DNA of 64,000 bases, taken from assembly GCA_943735955.1 (NCBI GenBank), contig OX030965.1:1-64000 (forward strand), read 5' to 3'. Shown piece after piece: positions 1 to 11,500 of the stretch. This DNA comes from Piscicola geometra (lineage: Eukaryota; Annelida; Clitellata; Hirudinida; Piscicolidae). Position numbers and translations under genes: made by a program. Within the stretch, counting starts at the first letter, position 1; every line of letters starts with the position of its first letter. The notes under the pieces are model-generated. The model worked only from the letters and a program-made list of their open reading frames with translations, had not been told where the DNA came from and ran no database searches.

Positions 1-225
1 TTCTTTTTAAAGTTTTTAACATTCTTTTTAAAGTTTTTAACATTCTTTTTAAAGTTTTTAACATTCTTTTTAAAGTTTTTAACATTCTTTTTAAAGTTTT
101 TAACATTCTTTTTAAAGTTTTTAACATTCTTTTCAAAGTTTTTATTATTCTTTTTAAAGTTTTTAACATTCTTTTTCAAGTTTTTAACATTCTTTTTAAA
201 GTTTTTAACATTCTTTTCAAAGTTT
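1..225. repeat. Partial HOR copy at left edge of the 21-bp array
   Basis: This is the right-hand end of a higher-order copy whose remainder lies outside the window. It contains the diagnostic GTTTTTATTATTC variant starting at 138, which recurs at 2931, 4947 and 7551. In those three other copies this variant lies 340 bp before the TTCACATTC landmark; here the distance is 88 bp. The copy therefore lacks 252 bp, exactly 12 monomers, present in the other three. Confidence 0.85.
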
Positions 226-3200
226 TTCACATTCTTTTTAAACTTTTTAACATTCTTTTTAAAGTTTTTAACATTCTATTTAAAGTTTTTAACATTCTTT
301 TTAAAGTTTTTAACATTCTTTTTAAAGTTTTTAACATTCTTTTTAAAGTTTTTAACATTATTTTCAAAGTTTTCAACATTCTTTTTAATGTTTTTAACAT
401 TCTTTTCAAAGTTTTTAACATTCTTTTTGAAGTTTTTAACATTCTTTTTAAAGTTTTTAACATTCTTTTTAAAGTTTTTAACATTCTTTATAAAGTTTTA
501 AACATTCTTTTCAAAGTTTTCAACATTCTTTTTAATGTTTTTAACATTCTTTTCAAAGTTTTTAACATTCTTTTCAAAGTTTTCAACATTCTTTTTAATG
601 TTTTCAACATTCTTTTCAAAGTTTTTAACATTCTTTTTAAAGTTTTAAACATTCTTTTTAAAGTTTTTAACATTCTTTTTAAAGTTTTAAACATTCTTTT
701 TAAAGTTTTTAACATTCTTTTCAAAGTTTTTAACATTCTTTATAAAGTTTTAAACATTCTTTTCAAAGTTTTCAACATTCTTTTTAATGTTTTTAACATT
801 CTTTTCAAAGTTTTTAACATTCTTTTCAAAGTTTTCAACATTTTTTTTAATGTTTTCAACATTCTTTTCAAAGTTTTTAACATTCTTTTTAAAGTTTTAA
901 ACATTCTTTTTAAAGTTTTTAACATTCTTTTCAAAGTTTTTAACATTCTTTTCAAAGTTTTTAACATTCTTTTTAAAGTTTTTAACATTCTTTTTAAAGT
1001 TTTTAACATTCTTTTTAAAGTTTTTAACATTCTTTTCAAAGTTTTTAACATTCTTTTTAATGTTTTCAACATTCTTTTCAAAGTTTTTAACATTCTTTTT
1101 GAAGTTTTTAACATTCTTTTTAAAGTTTTTAACATTCTTTTTAAAGTTTTTAACATTCTTTATAAAGTTTTAAACATTCTTTTCAAAGTTTTCAACATTC
1201 TTTTTAATGTTTTTAACATTCTTTTCAAAGTTTTTAACATTCTTTTCAAAGTTTTCAACATTCTTTTTAAAGTTTTTAACATTCTTTTTAAAGTTTTTAA
1301 CATTCTTTTTAAAGTTTTTAACATTCTTTTTAAAGTTTTTAACATTCTTTTTAAAGTTTTTAACATCCTTTTTAAAGTTTTTAACATTCTTTTCAAAGTT
1401 TTTAACATTTTTTTTGAAGTTTTTAACATTCTTTTTCAAGTTTTTAACATTCTTTTTAAAGTTTTTAACATTCTTTTTAAAGTTTTTAACATTCTTTTCA
1501 AAGTTTTCAACATTCTTTTTAATGTTTTTAACATTCTTTTCAAAGTTTTTAACATTCTTTTTAAAGTTTTTAACATTCTTTTTAAAGTTTTTAACATTCT
1601 TTTCAAAGTTTTTAACATTCTTTTTAATGTTTTTAACATTCTTTTCAAAGTTTTTAACATTCTTTTTAAACTTTTAAACATTCTTTTCAAAGTTTTTAAC
1701 ATTCTTTTTAAACTTCTTAACATTCTTTTTGAAGTTTTTAACATTCTTTTTAAAGTTTTTAACATTCTTTTTAAAGTTTTTAACATTCTTTTTAAAGTTT
1801 TTAACATTCTTTTCAAAGTTTTCAACATTCTTTTTAATGTTTTTAACATTCTTTTCAAAGTTTTTAACATTCTTTTTAAAGTTTTTAACATTCTTTTTAA
1901 AGTTTTTAACATTCTTTTTAAAGTTTTTAACATTCTTTTTAAAGTTTTTAACATTCTTTTTAAAGTTTTTAACATTCTTTTTAAAGTTTTTAACATTCTT
2001 TTCAAAGTTTTTAACATTCTTTTCAAAGTTTTTAACATTCTTTTCAAAGTTTTTAACATTCTTTTTAAAGTTTTTAACATTCTTTTTAAAGTTTTTAACA
2101 TTCTTTTCAAAGTTTTTATCATTCTTTTTAAAGTTTTTAACATTCTTTTTAAAGTTTTTAACATTCTTTTTAAAGTTTTTAACATTCTTTTTAAAGTTTT
2201 TAACATTCTTTTTAAAGTTTTTAACATTCTTTTTAATGTTTTTAACATTCTTTTCAAAGTTTTTAACATTCTTTTTAAAGTTTATAACATTCTTTTTAAA
2301 GTTTTTAACATTCTTTTTAAAGTTTTTAACATTCTTTTCAAAGTTTTTAACATTCTTTTTAAAGTTTTTAACATTCTTTTGAAAGTTTTTAACCTTCTTT
2401 TTGAAGTTTTTAACATTCTTTTTAAAGTTTTTAACATTCTTTTTAAAGTTTTTAACATTCTTTTCAAAGTTTTCAACATTCTTTTTAATGTTTTTAACAT
2501 TCTTTTCAAAGTTTTTAACATTCTTTTTAAAGTTTTTAACATTCTTTTCAAAGTTTTTAACATTCTTTTTAAAGTCTTTAACATTCTATTTAAAGTTTTT
2601 AACATTCTTTTTAAAGTTTTTAACATTCTTTTTAAAGTTTTTAACATTCTTTTTAAAGTTTTTAACATTCTTTTTAAAGTTTTTAACATTCTTTTCAATG
2701 TTTTCAACATTCTTTTTAATGTTTTTAACATTCTTTTCAAAGTTTTTAACATTCTTTTTAAAGTTTTTAACATTCTTTTTAAAGTTTTTAACATTCTTTT
2801 TAAAGTTTTTAACATTCTTTTTAAAGTTTTTAACATTCTTTTTAAAGTTTTTAACATTCTTTTTAAAGTTTTTAACATTCTTTTTAAAGTTTTTAACATT
2901 CTTTTTAAAGTTTTTAACATTCTTTTCAAAGTTTTTATTATTCTTTTTAAAGTTTTTAACATTCTTTTTCAAGTTTTTAACATTCTTTTTAATGTTTTTA
3001 ACATTCTTTTCAAAGTTTTTAACATTCTTTTTAAAGTTTTTAACATTCTTTTTAAAGTTTTTAACATTCTTTTCAAAGTTTTTAACATTCTTTTTAAAGT
3101 TTTTACCATTCTTTTTAAAGTTTTTAACATTCTTTTCAAAGTTTTTAACATTCTTTTCAAAGTTTTTAACATTCTTTTCAATGTTTTCAACATTCTTTTT

Positions 3201-3270
3201 AATGTTTTTAACATTCTTTTCAAAGTTTTTAACATTCTTTTTAAAGTTTTTAACATTCTTTTCAAAGTTT
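226..3270. repeat. 21-bp array, HOR copy I (long, 3045 bp, 145 monomers)
   Basis: Bounded by the TTCACATTC + TTTTTAAAC landmark at 226 and 3271. It has three CTTTATAAAG units (486, 738, 1158), while copies II and III have two. The first interval, 252 bp or 12 monomers, is an extra duplication. The second interval is 420 bp, against 357 bp in II and III. It carries the unusual TTAACCTTC unit near 2391, shared only with copy III (7032). Compared with copy III it is 441 bp longer, accounted for by gains of 12, 3 and 6 monomers. A TAACATCC unit near 1362 recurs near 4092 and 6108. Confidence 0.9.
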
Positions 3271-5286
3271 TTCACATTCTTTTTAAACTTTTTAACATTC
3301 TTTTTAAAGTTTTTAACATTCTATTTAAAGTTTTTAACATTCTTTTTAAAGTTTTTAACATTCTTTTTAAAGTTTTTAACATTCTTTTTAAAGTTTTTAA
3401 CATTATTTTCAAAGTTTTCAACATTCTTTTTAATGTTTTTAACATTCTTTTCAAAGTTTTTAACATTCTTTTTGAAGTTTTTAACATTCTTTTTAAAGTT
3501 TTTAACATTCTTTTTAAAGTTTTTAACATTCTTTATAAAGTTTTAAACATTCTTTTCAAAGTTTTCAACATTCTTTTTAATGTTTTTAACATTCTTTTCA
3601 AAGTTTTTAACATTCTTTTTAAAGTTTTAAACATTCTTTTTAAAGTTTTTAACATTCTTTTCAAAGTTTTTAACATTTTTTTCAAAGTTTTTAACATTCT
3701 TTTTAAAGTTTTTAACATTCTTTTTAAAGTTTTTAACATTCTTTTTAAAGTTTTTAACATTCTTTTCAAAGTTTTTAACATTCTTTTTAATGTTTTCAAC
3801 ATTCTTTTCAAAGTTTGTAACATTCTTTTTGAAGTTTTTAACATTCTTTTTAAAGTTTTTAACATTCTTTTTAAAGTTTTTAACATTCTTTATAAAGTTT
3901 TAAACATTCTTTTCAAAGTTTTCAACATTCTTTTTAATGTTTTTAACATTCTTTTCAAAGTTTTTAACATTCTTTTCAAAGTTTTCAACATTCTTTTTAA
4001 AGTTTTTAACATTCTTTTTAAAGTTTTTAACATTCTTTTCAATGTTTTTAACATTCTTTTTAAAGTTTTTAACATTCTTTTTAAAGTTTTTAACATCCTT
4101 TTTAAAGTTTTTAACATTCTTTTCAAAGTTTTTAACATTTTTTTTGAAGTTTTTAACATTCTTTTTCAAGTTTTTAACATTCGTTTTAAAGTTTTTAACA
4201 TTCTTTTTAAAGTTTTTAACATTCTTTTCAAAGTTTTCAACATTCTTTTTAATGTTTTTAACATTCTTTTCAAAGTTTTTAACATTCTTTTTAAAGTTTT
4301 TAACATTCTTTTTAAAGTTTTTAACATTCTTTTCAAAGTTTTTAACATTCTTTTTAATGTTTTTAACATTCTTTTCAAAGTTTTTAACATTCTTTTTAAA
4401 CTTTTAAACATTCTTTTCAAAGTTTTTAACATTCTTTTTAAACTTTTTAACATTCTTTTTGAAGTTTTTAACATTCTTTTTAAAGTTTTTAACATTCTTT
4501 TTAAAGTTTTTAACATTCTTTTTAAAGTTTTTAACATTCTTTTCAAAGTTTTCAACATTCTTTTTAATGTTTTTAACATTCTTTTCAAAGTTTTTAACAT
4601 TCTTTTTAAAGTTTTTAACATTCTTTTTAAAGTTTTTAACATTCTTTTTAAAGTTTTTAACATTCTTTTTAAAGTTTTTAACATTCTTTTTAAAGTTTTT
4701 AACATTCTTTTTAAAGTTTTTAACATTCTTTTCAAAGTTTTTAACATTCTTTTCAAAGTTTTTAACATTCTTTTCAAAGTTTTTAACATTCTTTTTAAAG
4801 TTTTTGACATTCTTTTTAAAGTTTTTAACATTCTTTTTAAAGTTTTTAACATTCTTTTTAAAGTTTTTAACATTCTTTTTAAAGTTTTTAACATTCTTTT
4901 TAAAGTTTTTAACATTCTTTTTAAAGTTTTTAACATTCTTTTCAAAGTTTTTATTATTCTTTTTAAAGTTTTTAACATTCTTTTTCAAGTTTTTAACATT
5001 CTTTTTAATGTTTTTAACATTCTTTTCAAAGTTTTTAACATTCTTTTTAAAGTTTTTAACATTCTTTTTAAAGTTTTTAACATTCTTTTCAAAGTTTTTA
5101 ACATTCTTTTTAAAGTTTTTACCATTCTTTTTAAAGTTTTTAACATTCTTTTCAAAGTTTTTAACATTCTTTTCAAAGTTTTTAACATTCTTTTCAATGT
5201 TTTCAACATTCTTTTTAATGTTTTTAACATTCTTTTCAAAGTTTTTAACATTCTTTTTAAAGTTTTTAACATTCTTTTCAAAGTTT
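3271..5286. repeat. 21-bp array, HOR copy II (short, 2016 bp, 96 monomers)
   Basis: Bounded by the same landmark at 3271 and 5287. CTTTATAAAG units lie at 3531 and 3888 (357 bp apart), and the TTATTATTC variant at 4947. From the second CTTTATAAAG unit to TTATTATTC is 1059 bp, against 1647 bp in copy III. Copy II therefore lacks 588 bp (28 monomers), including the TTAACCTTC unit. The breakpoint falls between about 4800 and 4940, after a run of three consecutive TTTTCAAAG monomers. A single CpG occurs at about 4192 (CATTCGTTT), a private change. Confidence 0.9.
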
Positions 5287-7890
5287 TTCACATTCTTTTT
5301 AAACTTTTTAACATTCTTTTTAAAGTTTTTAACATTCTATTTAAAGTTTGTAACATTCTTTTTAAAGTTTTTAACATTCTTTTTAAAGTTTTTAACATTC
5401 TTTTTAAAGTTTTTAACATTATTTTCAAAGTTTTCAACATTCTTTTTAATGTTTTTAACATTCTTTTCAAAGTTTTTAACATTCTTTTTGAAGTTTTTAA
5501 CATTCTTTTTAAAGTTTTTAACATTCTTTTTAAAGTTTTTAACATTCTTTATAAAGTTTTAAACATTCTTTTCAAAGTTTTCAACATTCTTTTTAATGTT
5601 TTTAACATTCTTTTCAAAGTTTTTAACATTCTTTTTAAAGTTTTAAACATTCTTTTTAAAGTTTTTAACATTCTTTTCAAAGTTTTTAACATTTTTTTCA
5701 AAGTTTTTAACATTCTTTTTAAAGTTTTTAACATTCTTTTTAAAGTTTTTAACATTCTTTTTAAAGTTTTTAACATTCTTTTCAAAGTTTTTAACATTCT
5801 TTTTAATGTTTTCAACATTCTTTTCAAAGTTTTTAACATTCTTTTTGAAGTTTTTAACATTCTTTTTAAAGTTTTTAACATTCTTTTTAAAGTTTTTAAC
5901 ATTCTTTATAAAGTTTTAAACATTCTTTTCAAAGTTTTCAACATTCTTTTTAATGTTTTTAACATTCTTTTCAAAGTTTTTAACATTCTTTTCAAAGTTT
6001 TCAACATTCTTTTTAAAGTTTTTAACATTCTTTTTAAAGTTTTTAACATTCTTTTTAAAGTTTTTAACATTCTTTTTAAAGTTTTTAACATTCTTTTTAA
6101 AGTTTTTAACATCCTTTTTAAAGTTTTTAACATTCTTTTCAAAGTTTTTAACATTTTTTTTGAAGTTTTTAACATTCTTTTTCAAGTTTTTAACATTCTT
6201 TTTAAAGTTTTTAACATTCTTTTTAAAGTTTTTAACATTCTTTTCAAAGTTTTCAACATTCTTTTTAATGTTTTTAACATTCTTTTCAAAGTTTTTAACA
6301 TTCTTTTTAAAGTTTTTAACATTCTTTTTAAAGTTTTTAACATTCTTTTCAAAGTTTTTAACATTCTTTTTAATGTTTTTAACATTCTTTTCAAAGTTTT
6401 TAACATTCTTTTTAAACTTTTAAACATTCTTTTCAAAGTTTTTAACATTCTTTTTAAACTTTTTAACATTCTTTTTGAAGTTTTTAACATTCTTTTTAAA
6501 GTTTTTAACATTCTTTTTAAAGTTTTTAACATTCTTTTTAAAGTTTTTAACATTCTTTTCAAAGTTTTCAACATTCTTTTTAATGTTTTTAACATTCTTT
6601 TCAAAGTTTTTAACATTCTTTTTAAAGTTTTTAACATTCTTTTTAAAGTTTTTAACATTCTTTTTAAAGTTTTTAACATTCTTTTTAAAGTTTTTAACAT
6701 TCTTTTTAAAGTTTTTAACATTCTTTTTAAAGTTTTTAACATTCTTTTCAAAGTTTTTAACATTCTTTTCAAAGTTTTTAACATTCTTTTCAAAGTTTTT
6801 AACATTCTTTTTAAAGTTTTTAACATTCTTTTTAAAGTTTTTAACATTCTTTTTAAAGTTTTTAACATTCTTTTTAATGTTTTTAACATTCTTTTCAAAG
6901 TTTTTAACATTCTTTTTAAAGTTTATAACATTCTTTTTAAAGTTTTTAACATTCTTTTTAAAGTTTTTAACATTCTTTTCAAAGTTTTTAACATTCTTTT
7001 TAAAGTTTTTAACATTCTTTTGAAAGTTTTTAACCTTCTTTTTGAAGTTTTTAACATTCTTTTTAAAGTTTTTAACATTCTTTTTAAAGTTTTTAACATT
7101 CTTTTCAAAGTTTTCAACATTCTTTTTAATGTTTTTAACATTCTTTTCAAAGTTTTTAACATTCTTTTTAAAGTTTTTAACATTCTTTTCAAAGTTTTTA
7201 ACATTCTTTTTAAAGTCTTTAACATTCTATTTAAAGTTTTTAACATTCTTTTTAAAGTTTTTAACATTCTTTTTAAAGTTTTTAACATTCTTTTTAAAGT
7301 TTTTAACATTCTTTTTAAAGTTTTTAACATTCTTTTCAATGTTTTCAACATTCTTTTTAATGTTTTTAACATTCTTTTCAAAGTTTTTAACATTCTTTTT
7401 AAAGTTTTTAACATTCTTTTTAAAGTTTTTAACATTCTTTTTAAAGTTTTTAACAATCTTTTTAAAGTTTTTAACATTCTTTTTAAAGTTTTTAACATTC
7501 TTTTTAAAGTTTTTAACATTCTTTTTAAAGTTTTTAACATTCTTTTTAAAGTTTTTATTATTCTTTTTAAAGTTTTTAACATTCTTTTTCAAGTTTTTAA
7601 CATTCTTTTTAATGTTTTTAACATTCTTTTCAAAGTTTTTAACATTCTTTTTAAAGTTTTTAACATTCTTTTTAAAGTTTTTAACATTCTTTTCAAAGTT
7701 TTTAACATTCTTTTTAAAGTTTTTACCATTCTTTTTAAAGTTTTTAACATTCTTTTCAAAGTTTTTAACATTCTTTTCAAAGTTTTTAACATTCTTTTCA
7801 ATGTTTTCAACATTCTTTTTAATGTTTTTAACATTCTTTTCAAAGTTTTTAACATTCTTTTTAAAGTTTTTAACATTCTTTTCAAAGTTT
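5287..7890. repeat. 21-bp array, HOR copy III (2604 bp, 124 monomers)
   Basis: Bounded by the landmark at 5287 and 7891. CTTTATAAAG units lie at 5547 and 5904, TAACATCC near 6108, TTAACCTTC near 7032 and TTATTATTC at 7551. Its left part (about 5287-6800) aligns with copy II at offset 2016. Its part around 6923-7890 aligns with copy I (2282-3270) at offset 4641, falling to 4620. It therefore keeps the 28 monomers absent from copy II. Near-identity of variant order with copy I suggests recent amplification. Confidence 0.9.
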
Positions 7891-8527
7891 TTCACATTCT
7901 TTTTAAACTTTTTAACATTCTTTTTAAAGTTTTTAACATTCTATTTAAAGTTTTTAACATTCTTTTTAAAGTTTTTAACATTCTTTTTAAAGTTTTTAAC
8001 ATTCTTTTTAAAGTTTTTAACATTATTTTCAAAGTTTTCAACATTCTTTTTAATGTTTTTAACATTCTTTTCAAAGTTTTTAACATTCTTTTTGAAGTTT
8101 TTAACATTCTTTTTAAAGTTTTTAACATTCTTTTTAAAGTTTTTAACATTCTTTATAAAGTTTTAAACATTCTTTTCAAAGTTTTCAACATTCTTTTTAA
8201 TGTTTTTAACATTCTTTTCAAAGTTTTTAACATTCTTTTTAAAGTTTTAAACATTCTTTTTAAAGTTTTTAACATTCTTTTCAAAGTTTTTAACATTTTT
8301 TTCAAAGTTTTTAACATTCTTTTTAAAGTTTTTAACATTCTTTTTAAAGTTTTTAACATTCTTTTTAAAGTTTTTAACATTCTTTTCAAAGTTTTCAACA
8401 TTCTTTTTAATATTTTTAACATTCTTTTCAAAGTTTTTAACATTCTTTTTAAACTTTTTAACATTCTTTTTAAAGTTTTTAACATTCTTTTCAAAGTTTT
8501 TAACATTCTTTTTAATGTTTTTAACAT
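7891..8527. repeat. Terminal, truncated HOR copy IV of the 21-bp array
   Basis: Begins with the TTCACATTC landmark at 7891 and follows copy III at offset 2604, with CTTTATAAAG at 8151. The pattern departs from the other copies from about 8388 onward. Private changes include TTTTTAATATTTTT near 8409 and an extra AAACTTTTTAAC unit near 8450. The second CTTTATAAAG unit, expected near 8508, is missing. The array stops within a monomer at 8527. Extra divergence in the last few monomers is usual at the edge of a satellite array. Confidence 0.85.
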
Positions 8528-8545
8528 ATATTTACATATATTGCA
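8518..8545. other. Junction between the 21-bp and 17-bp satellites
   Basis: The 21-bp pattern is followed exactly through ...TTTTTAACAT (ending 8527). The 17-bp pattern is followed exactly from ATATTTACATATATTGC (starting 8528). No unique spacer lies between them. At the chosen breakpoint the next base differs from each parent pattern on the relevant side, so there is no terminal microhomology beyond the loose similarity of AACAT and TACAT. The exact base is uncertain by two or three positions because both monomers are A/T-rich. Confidence 0.9.
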
Positions 8546-11500
8546 TATTTACATATATTGCATATTTACATATATTGCATATTTACATATATTTCATATT
8601 TACATATATTGCATATTTACGTATATTGCATATTTACATGTATTGCATATTTACATATATTGCATATTTGCATATATTGCATATTTACATATATTGCATA
8701 TTTACATATATTGCATATTTACATATATTGCATATTTAAATTTATTGCATATTTACATATATTGCATCTTTACATATATTGCATATTTACATATATTGCA
8801 TATTTACATATATTGCATATTTACATATATTGCATATTTACATATATTGCATATTTACATATATTGCATATTTACATATATTGCATATTAACATATATTG
8901 CCTTTTTACATATATTGCATATTTACATATGTTGCATATATACATATATTGCATATTTTCATATATTGCATAATTACATATATTACATATTTACATATAT
9001 TGCATATTTACATATATTGCATATTTACATATATTGCATATTTACATATATTGCATATTTACATATTATGCATATATACATATATTGCATATTTACATAT
9101 ATTGCATCTTTACATATATTGCATATTTACATATATTGCATATTCACATATATTGCATATTTGCATATATTGCATATTTACATATATTGCATATTTACAT
9201 ATATTGCATATTTACATATATTGCCTATTTACATATATTGCATATTTACATATATTGCATATTTACATATATTGCATATTTACATATATTGCATATTTAC
9301 ATATATTGCATATTTACATACACTGCATATTTACATTTATTGCATATTTACATATATTGCATATTTACATATATTGCATATTTACATATATTGCATATTT
9401 ACATATATTGCCTTTTTACATATATTGCATATTTACATATGTTGCATATATACATATATTGCATATTTTCCTATATTGCATATTTACATATATTGCATAT
9501 TTACATATATTGCATGTTTTCATATATTGCATATTTACATATATTGCATTTTAACATATATTGCATATTTACATATATTGCATATTTACATATATTGCAT
9601 ATTTACATATATTGCATATTTACATATATTGCATATTTACATATATTGCATATTTACATATATTGCATATTTACATATATTGCATATTTACATATATTAC
9701 ATATTTACATATATTGCATATTTACATATATTGCATATTTACATATATTGCATATTTACATATATTGCATATTTACATATATTGCATATTTACATATATT
9801 GCATATTTACATATATTGCATATTTACGTATATTGCATATTTACATGTATTGCATATTTACATATATTGCATATTTGCATATATTGCATATTTACATATA
9901 TTGCATATTTACATATATTGCATATTTACATATTATGCATATATACATATATTGCATATTTACATATATTGCATCTTTACATATATTGCATATTTACATA
10001 TATTGCATATTTACATATATTGCATATTTACATATATTGCATATTTACATATATTGCACATTTACATATATTGCATATTTACATATATTGCATATTTACA
10101 TATATTGCATATTTACATATACTGCATATTTACATTTATTGCATATTTACATATATTGCATATTTACATATATTGCATATTTACATATATTGCATATTTA
10201 CATATATTGCATATTTACATATATTGCCTTTTTACATATATTGCATATTTACATATGTTGCATATATACATATATTGCATATTTTCCTATATTGCATATT
10301 TACATATATTGCATATTTACATATATTGCATGTTTACATATATTGCATATTTACATATATTGCATATTTACATATATTGCATATTTACATATATTGCATA
10401 TTTACATATATTGCATATTTACATATACTGCATATTTACATTTATTGCATATTTACATATATTGCATATTTACATATATTGCATATTTACATATATTGCA
10501 TATTTACATATATTGCCTTTTTACATATATTGCATATTTACATATGTTGCATATATACATATATTGCATATTCTCCTATATTGCATATTTACATATATTG
10601 CATAATTTCATATATTGCATATTTACATATATTGCATGTTTTCATATATTGCATATTTACATATATTGCATTTTAACATATATTGCATATTTACATATAT
10701 TGCATATTTACATATATTGCATATTTACATATATTGCATATTTACATATATTGCATATTTACATATATTGCATATTTACATATATTGCATATTTACATAT
10801 ATTGCATATTTACATATATTGCATATTTACATATATTGCATATTTACATATATTGCATATTTACATATATTGCATATTTACATATATTGCATATTTACAT
10901 ATATTGCATATTTACATATATTGCATATTTACATATATTGCATATTTACATATATTGCATATTTACATATATTGCATATTTACGTATATTGCATATTTAC
11001 ATGTATTGCATATTTACATATATTGCATATTTGCATATATTGCATATTTACATATATTGCATATTTACATATATTGCATATTTACATATATTGCATATTT
11101 ACATATATTGCATATTTACATATATTGCATATTTACATTTATTGCATATTTACATATATTGCATATTTACATATATTGCATATTTACATATATTGCATAT
11201 TTACATATATTGCATATTTAAATATATTGCATATTTACATATATTGCATAATTACATATATTACATATTTACATATATTGCATATTTACATATATTGCAT
11301 ATTTACATATATTGCATATTTACATATATTGCATATTTACATATATTACATATTTACATATATTGCATATTTACATATATTGCATATTTACATATATTGC
11401 ATATTTACATATATTGCATATTTACATATATTGCATATTTACATATATTGCATATTTACATTTATTGCATATTTACGTATATTGCATATTTACATGTATT

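Larger units (their letters stand above)
1..8527. repeat. 21-bp AT-rich satellite array (about 406 monomers)
   Basis: Head-to-tail monomers fill this stretch with no interruption. The consensus on the + strand is TTCTTTTTAAAG followed directly by TTTTTAACA. Recurrent variants are TTCTTTTCAAAG (T to C), TTTTCAACA, TTCTTTTTAATG, CTTTTTGAAG and CTTTATAAAG. Every spacing I measured between diagnostic variants is an exact multiple of 21, so monomer-length indels dominate over single-base indels. The + strand is strongly T-rich (12 T, 6 A, 2 C, 1 G per consensus unit). Each unit carries two T5 tracts about 9 and 12 bp apart in a period equal to two helical turns. Four of six frames are stop-free, giving spurious heptapeptide repeats such as FKVFNIL on + and MLKTLKR on -. 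The array continues off the left edge. No transposon, promoter or RNA gene is visible. The family is not one I recognise. Confidence 0.98.

Noticed and set aside
227..8527. Many minus-strand ORFs (MLKTLKR and VKNFKKN repeats) that look like lysine-rich or coiled-coil proteins
   Set aside because: They follow from a 21-bp tandem repeat with no stop in those frames. There is no codon-level constraint, no start context, and several frames are open at once over the same DNA.
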